Positions 1-4,915 of a DNA stretch of 6,229 nt are shown here, in pieces. Each line of letters begins with the position of its first letter. Position 1 is the first letter of the stretch. Made by a program: the position numbers and the translations under genes. The notes under the pieces were generated by a model. It saw nothing but the letters and a program-made list of their open reading frames with translations. It was not told the origin of the DNA and did no database searches. The DNA is from an uncultured Bacillota bacterium (GTDB taxonomy: Bacteria > Bacillota > Clostridia > Peptostreptococcales > Anaerovoracaceae). The stretch is taken from the NCBI GenBank assembly GCA_959606705.1, contig CAUHLX010000171.1:1-6229 (forward strand). The letters run 5' to 3'.

Positions 1-608
1 AGGAAATGATCAGTCATAGCTTTTTTTTAAGAGACACCAACACCTTCTTTGAGTATTATAAGCAGAATTTGATTTACCGGGATGTGAAGCCGAACAAGGC
101 GCATCTGGCGCTGGCCAAGCTGGAGGAACAGGGAAAGCTTCTGGGGATCGTGACCCAGAATATCGACGGACTGCATCAATTAGCGGGGAGCAAGAAGATT
201 TACGAGCTTCATGGTTCGGTTCAGAACAACACCTGTATGAGGTGCGGCGCTCATTACGATCTGGATTACACCATGGACGAACACCATTGTGTCGATGGCG
301 CGGGGAGGCAGACTCAGATTCCGTATTGTGAGAAGTGCGGAGGGATCGTGAAGCCGGATGTGGTACTGTATGAGGAGTGTTTGGACGATACGGTGCTCGA
401 GGGGGCGGTGGAGGCGATCTCTAAGGCGGACACACTGATTGTGGGAGGGACCTCCCTGGTGGTCTATCCGGCGGCGGGTCTGCTTCAATATTTTCACGGA
501 AAGCATTTGGTACTGATTAATAAGTCTCAGACCTCTTATGATGGTCAGGCGGAGCTGGTGATCCGCGAGCCCATCGGGGAAGTGCTGGGAGCCTGCGTGA
601 CCCTTTGA
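1..608 (+). CDS. NAD-dependent protein deacetylase, Sir2/sirtuin family (5' end outside window)
   Basis: Cytoplasmic sirtuin expected to remove acyl groups from protein lysines using NAD+. The frame is open to the left edge, and the NAD-binding GAG(I/V)S...GIPDFR segment that normally opens the family is absent, so the true start lies upstream and the ATG at position 6 is internal (it reads ...E-E-M-I-S-H-S, as in the middle of homologues). Numbered from that ATG, visible motifs are TQNID (50-54), the catalytic HG (His69), zinc-binding cysteine pairs C77-x2-C80 and C108-x2-C111, the KPDVVLYEE stretch (116-124), GGTSL (147-151) for NAD, and INKS (171-174). About 200 residues remain of a usual 240-250. 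All visible catalytic and zinc residues are intact. An extra Cys95 sits between the zinc pairs. It ends 33 nt before a strong terminator, so it is the last gene of its transcript. The family assignment is firm; the protein substrate cannot be inferred. Confidence 0.95.
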   Translation, partial: EMISHSFFLRDTNTFFEYYKQNLIYRDVKPNKAHLALAKLEEQGKLLGIVTQNIDGLHQLAGSKKIYELHGSVQNNTCMRCGAHYDLDYTMDEHHCVDGAGRQTQIPYCEKCGGIVKPDVVLYEECLDDTVLEGAVEAISKADTLIVGGTSLVVYPAAGLLQYFHGKHLVLINKSQTSYDGQAELVIREPIGEVLGACVTL

Positions 609-641
609 AAAAGTAAAATACCATTGAAACCAAAGAGAAAG

Positions 642-699
642 AACACTGACCTTCAATCGTTGGGATCTTCGGATCGAATGATGGAAGGTCGGTGTTTTT
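642..699 (+). terminator. Rho-independent terminator of the sirtuin gene, possibly bidirectional
   Basis: A 13-bp outer stem (642-654 with 684-696, one G-U wobble) is followed by five T residues (695-699). Inside it is a second helix (ATCGTT with AATGAT) and then GATC-TTCG-GATC, a UUCG tetraloop. The outer stem is preceded on the minus strand by a T-rich run (complement of AAAGAGAAAG, 631-640), so it could also stop transcripts arriving from the recombinase side. Confidence 0.85.
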
Positions 700-709
700 G
701 ATCGGGCGG

Positions 710-853
710 GATAAGCAAGATAAGCCGGATAAGCGGGATAAGCAAGATAAGCCGGATAAGCAAGATAAGCCGGATAAGCCGGATAAGCCGGATAAGCGGG
801 ATAAGCAAGATAAGCGGGATAAGCCGGATAAGCCAGATAAGCCGGATAAGCAT
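710..853. repeat. 16 tandem 9-bp repeats, GATAAGC followed by two variable bases
   Basis: Sixteen head-to-tail units of exactly 9 bp share an invariant GATAAGC heptamer. The last two bases are CG (7 units), AA (4), GG (3), CA (1) and AT (1, the last). Spacing is perfect, with no indels. Because 9 is a multiple of three, frames stay open: the plus strand can read Asp-Lys-(Pro/Gln/Arg) and the minus strand Leu-Ile-(Arg/Pro/Leu/Trp). It starts 11 bp after the sirtuin terminator. No coding function is supported. The variable doublet with a frozen heptamer looks like an intergenic short-tandem-repeat tract prone to copy-number change. Confidence 0.95.
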
Positions 854-1044
854 TTCGACCTTTTAAAGAGAAATGAAAAATTTAGTCGAAATAATTGCAA
901 AATTATGGTTGATATGTCAGCAAAATGGCGCGTTTCGGAGCCGTTTTTTACTTTTTTCGACGGATCGAGACCATATCGGAAAATGGGTCGAAAACAGGCC
1001 CTTCTTTTCGACCATTTCAATTATTTCTTTAAAAAGGTCGAAAT
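852..1044. repeat. AT-rich segment with three inverted TTTCGAC/GTCGAAA pairs and imperfect terminal inverted repeats
   Basis: The heptamer TTTCGAC occurs six times on alternating strands: 853 (+), 885 (-), 955 (+), 987 (-), 1006 (+) and 1037 (-). They group as three inverted pairs spanning 39, 39 and 38 bp. The first and third units resemble each other in opposite orientation, giving an imperfect inverted repeat of about 22 bp at the two ends (852-874 against 1023-1044, the first 13 bases identical). No target-site duplication is visible outside the ends. The segment is markedly more AT-rich than the genes around it. It could be a palindromic dispersed repeat or MITE-like unit, a set of protein-binding or recombination sites, or a structured RNA region. 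The repeat structure is plain; its nature is inference. Confidence 0.7.
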
Positions 1045-1081
1045 TTAGAGACCGTCGTACGATTTAGAGGCCGCCGTACGC
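1044..1081. repeat. Two adjacent 19-bp direct repeats
   Basis: TTTAGAGACCGTCGTACGA (1044-1062) is followed immediately by TTTAGAGGCCGCCGTACGC (1063-1081), 16 of 19 positions identical. Each copy holds the palindrome CGTACG or nearly so, and a shorter ACGCAT duplication follows at 1079-1090. It abuts the right end of the TTTCGAC segment. Function unknown. Confidence 0.7.
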
Positions 1082-1110
1082 ATTACGCATCGACCGTATC
1101 GATCGTTTTC

Positions 1111-1222
1111 CTCCGTGCCTCCGCTTTCACGCCTCCGCGTCTCCGCGCCTCCGTGCCTCTCCGCTTTCACGCTTTCACGCCTCTCCGCTTTCACGCCTCT
1201 GTGCCTCCCCGTCTCCCCGCAC
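1111..1222. repeat. 14 phase-locked 8-bp repeats, pyrimidine-rich with invariant G
   Basis: The stretch divides without gaps into 14 octamers such as CTCCGCTT, TCACGCCT and CCGCGCCT. Position 5 is G in all 14, position 4 is almost always C, and positions 1, 2 and 6 are pyrimidines throughout. CTCCGCTT occurs three times and TCACGCCT three times. The strand is strongly skewed (pyrimidines on plus, purines on minus). It lies 25 bp beyond the stop of the minus-strand recombinase gene, so it would form a purine-rich repeat in that gene's 3' untranslated RNA. Any reading frame through it is low complexity with no protein-like character. Confidence 0.85.
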
Positions 1223-1247
1223 GTAAATCGGTTTAGCCGCTGTGCAC

Positions 1248-2345
1248 CTAGCCTGTGTGCACGGAAAGTCTGGCCCGGGGATGCTTGTGACGCAGCACTT
1301 CCTTGGCACTTTCCTGGGATACGTGGAGATAGATCTGGGTGGTGCTGATGGAACTGTGGCCCAAAAACTCTTGGATGTATTTGATGTCCACTCCTTCTTC
1401 CAGCAGCAGGGTGGCAAAGCTGTGCCGGAAGGTATGAGGAGTGATATTCTTATGAAGTCCCGACATGCCGGCGTACTTGCGGACCAGGTTGCGTACCGCT
1501 TGAGGGGACAGTGGATTTCCGAACTTATTGGCAAAGACTCGGTCGCAGGTCACGTGGTTTTCCCGCCCGGCTCGAAAGTATTGAAATAAAGCATTGAGAA
1601 CCTGACTGTTTTCAATATAGATACACCGCTCCTTGTTCCCCTTGCCGATGATCCGCAGGGAGCATTGCGGGGGCAGCTTGTCCCGGGGAAACGGATTGGG
1701 GGTCAGGTCCGACATTCGCAGGCTGCAAAGCTCCTGAACACGCATACCGGTGGCAAACAGGACCTCCAGGACCGCGATGTCACGCAGGTGGATAAAGGTG
1801 GGGGTGGTGAGCTTCGTATTGCGGTGTTCGGTCTGGGGCGGAGCATATGCGGTATCCAGAATCCGCTGGACCTCGGAAAGGGACATGAATTCGGGAATTC
1901 GATAGGGGTCCTTCAGCTTGATGCGGATTTTGTCGAAGGGATTCCTTTCGATCAGTTCCTCCTCCTCCAGATAGCCGAAAAAGCTTCGAAGGCAGGCGGT
2001 TTTCCGTTTAAAGGAGCTCACCGCGTGAGTCTGGTTCACATGGGATAGGAACAATTGCAGGATGGGCTTGCTGACCTGATCGACGCGGGTCAGCGCAGGA
2101 TTGATTTCTTTCAGGAACCGCAGCAGCTGCTCCAGATCGATGGTGTAGGCGCGAACGGTCTCCTTGGAGAGCTTTCGAATCATGGTACAAAAGGAGAGAT
2201 AGGCCTCTACGCACCGGTGAAGCTCCCGCGTGTCGTCTTCCGCTTCCGCGGGATCAGCCGTCTTGAGGACCGCCGTCTCGAGGATCGCTTCCTCGAGGGC
2301 TACTGTCTCGGCCGTTCCCGGCGCGCTTCCTTTTTCTTCGTTCAC
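1248..2345 (-). CDS. XerC/XerD-like tyrosine recombinase (site-specific integrase)
   Basis: DNA breaking-rejoining enzyme that cuts through a 3'-phosphotyrosine. The 365-residue protein has a low-complexity acidic N-terminal extension (about 1-40), a SAM-like core-binding domain (about 41-145; KETVRAYTIDLEQLLRFL is typical) and a C-terminal catalytic domain (about 150-355). All six active-site residues are present: R202 (ATGMRVQEL), K235 (GKGNK), H304 and R307 (HTFRH), H330 (LGHSS) and nucleophile Y339 (QIYLHV), so it should be active. It is about 60 residues longer than typical XerC/XerD, mostly the extension, which contains three pentapeptide repeats. The GTG start is supported by GAGGAGGG seven bases upstream. 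It is a solitary gene with no phage or conjugation genes beside it. Its 3' end faces a large repeat island. It may be a chromosome-dimer Xer protein or an orphan integrase acting on a local site; the sequence does not decide. Confidence 0.93.
   Translation of the reverse strand: MNEEKGSAPGTAETVALEEAILETAVLKTADPAEAEDDTRELHRCVEAYLSFCTMIRKLSKETVRAYTIDLEQLLRFLKEINPALTRVDQVSKPILQLFLSHVNQTHAVSSFKRKTACLRSFFGYLEEEELIERNPFDKIRIKLKDPYRIPEFMSLSEVQRILDTAYAPPQTEHRNTKLTTPTFIHLRDIAVLEVLFATGMRVQELCSLRMSDLTPNPFPRDKLPPQCSLRIIGKGNKERCIYIENSQVLNALFQYFRAGRENHVTCDRVFANKFGNPLSPQAVRNLVRKYAGMSGLHKNITPHTFRHSFATLLLEEGVDIKYIQEFLGHSSISTTQIYLHVSQESAKEVLRHKHPRARLSVHTG
2256..2300 (-). repeat. Three in-frame 15-bp repeats in the recombinase N-terminus
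   Basis: Residues 16-30 of the recombinase read ALEEA-ILETA-VLKTA, three pentapeptides encoded by similar 15-nt units (for example ATCCTCGAGACGGCG and GTCCTCAAGACGGCT on the coding strand). They lie ahead of the folded core-binding domain, so copy-number change should be tolerated without a frameshift. Confidence 0.6.
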
Positions 2346-2352
2346 AAGTAAA

Positions 2353-2360
2353 CCCTCCTC
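2353..2360 (-). promoter_or_regulatory. Ribosome binding site fixing the recombinase GTG start
   Basis: On the minus strand GAGGAGGG lies seven bases ahead of GTG (2345-2343). It is the only strong site nearby and supports the long form of the recombinase, including its N-terminal extension. Confidence 0.7.
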
Positions 2361-2560
2361 TATTTTCCGGGCCGCGGGAAAACGATGGTCCGGTTGTCAT
2401 CTTTATCGATAGAAATTAGCTTATCCAGCTTTTCCGTTTCCATTCCATATGAATGGGAGCCCATCGTTCTCTAATAGGAATTATGTGTTGGTTGGCTTGA
2501 TTGGAATCGCAGCCGCAGCGCTTCCGGGCTGCTTGGTGTTCGTATCCCGCGGAGGGGATG

Positions 2561-2590
2561 AAAAATAGAAAAGGACCCGGTTAGGTCCTT
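2561..2590 (-). terminator. Rho-independent terminator after the stalk-domain gene
   Basis: Read on the minus strand, AAGGACC pairs with GGTCCTT (2590-2584 with 2577-2571) around a 6-nt loop and is followed by TTCTATTTTT (2570-2561). It lies about 50 nt beyond the stop of the stalk gene and would end the FAH/TPR-DUF1963/stalk transcript. On the plus strand no U-run follows the stem, so it acts in one direction. Confidence 0.75.
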
Positions 2591-2638
2591 GTATATCCGG
2601 ATACATATGGGAGTGGGATATCGGCGGATCCGAATCGA

Positions 2639-2878
2639 TCACACCGAGATTCCGGCCGCGGAAAAATAGGCGGCTTCGATGTAAATCCGCTTGTCGATCA
2701 GGCGGACTCGATCGCCGGTTTGACAGGTGCCGATCCAGGCGGTCAAATCGCCATAATCCACGAAGAGATCCTTCCGTCCCTTGCAGATGGCTAGGGCGGT
2801 TTTTTGTTTGCCGTCAAAGTATACGGTATAGCCGCGCTGTTCCAGCAGCCGGCGAAAGGGCAGAAATGTACTGTTCAT
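2639..2878 (-). CDS. Short copper-amine-oxidase-like stalk-domain protein
   Basis: 79 residues resembling one copper amine oxidase N-terminal-like ('stalk') domain. It opens with FLPFRRLLEQRGYTVYFD (family pattern: V-P-x-R-x-x-x-E-x-x-G-x-x-V-x-W/F-D), continues KQKTALAICKGR, and closes with RLIDKRIYIEAAYFSAAGISV, corresponding to the family's L-I-x-x-R-x-Y-V-P-x-R-F-x-A-E-x-x-G. These domains usually sit on exported cell-envelope proteins and do not bind copper. Here there is no signal peptide or membrane segment. The gene lies in the same frame as the upstream TPR-DUF1963 gene, separated by one TAA and five codons, and has no clear Shine-Dalgarno (upstream bases ATCCTGATTAC). It may be translated by reinitiation, or be the remnant of a longer protein. 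The domain call is moderately secure; a role is not. Confidence 0.75.
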   Translation of the reverse strand: MNSTFLPFRRLLEQRGYTVYFDGKQKTALAICKGRKDLFVDYGDLTAWIGTCQTGDRVRLIDKRIYIEAAYFSAAGISV

Positions 2879-2893
2879 GTAATCAGGATATGT

Positions 2894-4885
2894 TTAGTAG
2901 CTGTCCCAGGTGTACAGAACGTTTTGGAAATTTTTCGCGGCCAAGTCCTCCGGACGGATAAAGAAACAGCAGACACCGGAGTCTCCCCAGAGGATTCCGT
3001 TCTCTTCGTCGGTATCGATTTGCAGAAGCAGGACGGAATATTGGGAAAATCGAGGATCGGTTCGGGGGTCCGTCCGAGTAAAAAAAGGATACCCGCCAAT
3101 TCGGTGCCCTTGCTCGTCCAACTGTTCCGACAGGTAGTCCAGAGCCTCCTGATTCAACTGCTCCAGCCGGCGGATGGAACAGCCGGGTACGTGTCCGCAG
3201 GCCCGGGAAAAAAGGAGAGGAAAACGGCAGTCCTCCGTGGTGACCGGCATTTCGTCCACATCGAAGATCAGCCGAAGGGGCTGCGCGACCGGCAGGTTCT
3301 CCACGCTCCGGGGAGAGAGGCGAGGGAGCGGCGCGGAGCGTTCCCAGGGCTCGTCGAAGTAGAGGACGCGAAACCCATCCTGGCGGGTGGGATCATGGAA
3401 ATCAGCGCCGAACAAATCGTCGGCGGCAATATAGAATTGAAGAATCCCTTTTTCGGGAAAACCCGGGAGCGTGGGAATTTCGGCGAAGTTCAATTGGGCC
3501 AGCAGATGCAGAGGCTCCTTCTTTTTCGAGAGGCGGTAAGGGTAAGGAAATCCTTCCGGAAGAGCAGCCGGTCCGCCGAAGCGGCTGTCCAGGGGACCAC
3601 AGGGCTGATCCTGGGCGGCGACGGACAAGTAACTCACCGCCGTCTCTCGGCGCAGGAGGCGGAGCACCGCTTCCGGTGGATCGGCGGCAGGGTCGGCGGC
3701 AGGGTCAGGAAATGAGTCGGCGCCGGAGGGAGAAGGGGAAGGGGAAACGGAAACGGAAACGGAGATCAGGTCCGGGACCGAGTAAATGATCGCTCCGGGA
3801 TCGGCGGCAGAGGATCGGATCGCAGCGGGATTGAGATCCGCGAACGCTTTTTCCTCCAAGGTAGTCCAGGTCGCCTCGTTGGCGGCATCGATCCCCTTGA
3901 GCACGGAAATGCGCTGAGCGTCCTCTTTCATGCGCTGAGCCAAGGGGTGGCCGTTGCGCCGGGCCAGCTCGGCCAGCTTTTCACAACGCACGGTGTGGGT
4001 GAAAGGATGAAGATACAATTCAAATAGGTAGTCGTAGGCCCGATAGTTTTGAGGGTTGCGAAGAATGACGCCCATAAAGCATTGAAGGGCAGAGAGGTAA
4101 CGTTTTCTCCTTGACTGGAGAAAGCCCAGATCGATAAGAGCGTCTTCGTTTTGGGGATCGTCCCGCAGGATGCTGCGCAGGCTGGTCTCATCCGTACAGC
4201 GGCCTTCCAATTCGGGATAATGGGCCCAGCGGTGCCAGGGCCGGTCATCGTTAGCCACCAGCTGGTCCAGATGCTCCCTCAGACGCCGGGATAACGGGGA
4301 AAACCCATATTCGTCCGCTTTTTCGATATATTGTTCCGCCAGACGGTAAAACCGCATGTAATCGGCAGATAGATAAACGATATTCTCGTAGTCCGTGGGC
4401 TCCCTTCCCGGAGCCAGGGCCTCCGCTTTTAAACTGTGAAACAGAGCCCGGGGCGCGTCGCCGCACCGCAGCCAGGAGATGGAGAGGGCCCGGCGATAAT
4501 CCGGGTCCTCCGGGGCCAGCTCCACCGCTTTGACAAACGCGTCGCGCGCCTTCGTTAATTGTTCCTGGGCGGTGTAAATCTGTCCCAAGTTGAAATACCC
4601 CTCCGCGTAATGGGGATTGCAGCCAATGGCTTTCAAGGAAAAGGAAATCGCCTGATCCCAATGCTCCATCGCTTCGTGGACCCAGGCCAGATACAGGAGA
4701 ACTTGTTCTTTGGAATAGCCCTCGGGTGTGAGCCGCTGGGCGATCCGCAGACAGGAAAGAGCCTCGGAATAACGGCCGTTTCCATACAGGGAGAGAGCCT
4801 TGCTCACATTGTCGGACCGTTCTCCGCTCTCTCCTGACGTTTTATCCGCCGTTTCCGTTTTTTGTTCTTTTTTCCAAAGACCCAT
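2894..4885 (-). CDS. TPR-repeat protein with C-terminal DUF1963 (YwqG-like) domain
   Basis: 663 residues, apparently cytoplasmic (no signal peptide or membrane segment). The N-terminal half has TPR-like helices: about 27-54, 61-91 (A.VHEAMEHWDQAISFSLKAI), 93-128 (GYFNLGQIY...AFVKAVELAP), 129-160 and 245-279. A low-complexity linker (about 365-405, with SVSVSVSPSPSPS and DPAADPAADP) leads to DUF1963: SRFGGPAALP (434-443), LLAQLNFAEIP (461-471), GILQFYI (480-486), GGYPFF (597-602), LLLQIDTD (619-626), WGDSG (633-637), FFI (641-643) and YTWD near the end, where the family normally stops. TPRs usually hold protein partners; DUF1963 has no established activity. I chose ATG at 4885 (AAAGGA eight bases upstream; MGLWKKEQ is a natural start). 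A GTG at 4912 would add nine residues but lacks a site. It starts 30 nt after the FAH-family gene and probably shares its transcript. Confidence 0.88.
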   Translation of the reverse strand: MGLWKKEQKTETADKTSGESGERSDNVSKALSLYGNGRYSEALSCLRIAQRLTPEGYSKEQVLLYLAWVHEAMEHWDQAISFSLKAIGCNPHYAEGYFNLGQIYTAQEQLTKARDAFVKAVELAPEDPDYRRALSISWLRCGDAPRALFHSLKAEALAPGREPTDYENIVYLSADYMRFYRLAEQYIEKADEYGFSPLSRRLREHLDQLVANDDRPWHRWAHYPELEGRCTDETSLRSILRDDPQNEDALIDLGFLQSRRKRYLSALQCFMGVILRNPQNYRAYDYLFELYLHPFTHTVRCEKLAELARRNGHPLAQRMKEDAQRISVLKGIDAANEATWTTLEEKAFADLNPAAIRSSAADPGAIIYSVPDLISVSVSVSPSPSPSGADSFPDPAADPAADPPEAVLRLLRRETAVSYLSVAAQDQPCGPLDSRFGGPAALPEGFPYPYRLSKKKEPLHLLAQLNFAEIPTLPGFPEKGILQFYIAADDLFGADFHDPTRQDGFRVLYFDEPWERSAPLPRLSPRSVENLPVAQPLRLIFDVDEMPVTTEDCRFPLLFSRACGHVPGCSIRRLEQLNQEALDYLSEQLDEQGHRIGGYPFFTRTDPRTDPRFSQYSVLLLQIDTDEENGILWGDSGVCCFFIRPEDLAAKNFQNVLYTWDSY
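3681..3764 (-). repeat. Short in-frame repeats encoding the TPR-DUF1963 linker
   Basis: Two identical 12-bp units (TCGGCGGCAGGG on plus, 3681-3704) encode Asp-Pro-Ala-Ala repeats. Six hexamers (GGGGAA and ACGGAA types, 3729-3764) encode alternating Ser-Val and Ser-Pro. Both unit lengths are multiples of three, so slippage would change linker length without breaking the frame. Confidence 0.7.
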
Positions 4886-4915
4886 GACCCGATCCTTTCC
4901 GCGTCCTTTCACCGA

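Larger units (their letters stand above)
2346..2638. other. Intergenic stretch between the stalk gene and the recombinase gene
   Basis: About 290 bp with no well-supported gene. It holds the recombinase Shine-Dalgarno site (2353-2360), a short inverted repeat TTTTCC/GGAAAA just upstream of it (2364-2383), a minus-strand terminator (2561-2590), and a 10-bp palindrome TATCCGGATA (2594-2603). A plus-strand frame from ATG 2449 to TAG 2568 would encode 39 residues with a hydrophobic core (VLVGLIGIAAAALPGCLVFV) and a charged tail. It has no Shine-Dalgarno before the ATG; a GTG at 2485 has AGGAA four bases upstream. I do not call it a gene. No convincing promoter for the recombinase gene was found. 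Confidence 0.5.

Noticed and set aside
710..853. CRISPR array
   Set aside because: Units are 9 bp head to tail with no 30-40 bp spacers and no cas genes nearby.
852..1044. Insertion sequence or classical MITE
   Set aside because: Imperfect terminal inverted repeats are present but no transposase, no target-site duplication and no second copy in the window, so only a repeat segment is called.
692..1048. Plus-strand 118-codon frame with Asp-Lys-(Pro/Gln/Arg) repeats and a basic C-terminal part
   Set aside because: The GTG start lies inside the sirtuin terminator stem, the repeat makes an open frame trivial, and the rest follows the inverted TTTCGAC structure rather than protein-like composition. 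A conserved protein match would reverse this.
1242..1262. GTGCAC inverted repeat over the recombinase stop codon as its terminator
   Set aside because: GTGCAC is itself a palindrome, the stem is only 6 bp, and no T-run follows on the minus strand.
1242..1589. Plus-strand open frames across the recombinase gene, and others opposite the TPR-DUF1963 and FAH-family genes
   Set aside because: They are shadows of strongly supported minus-strand genes and contain no recognisable domains.
2394..2422. Plus-strand promoter (TTGTCA with TAGCTT 17 bp on) for the small hydrophobic frame
   Set aside because: The -35 is good but the -10 matches only three of six consensus positions.
2418..2426. A stray copy of the GATAAGC unit upstream of the recombinase gene
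   Set aside because: A single 7-8 base match in this length is readily expected by chance and has no neighbouring units.
4886..4912. GTG 4912 as the start of the TPR-DUF1963 gene
   Set aside because: It has no Shine-Dalgarno, whereas ATG 4885 has AAAGGA at good spacing and gives a natural N-terminus.
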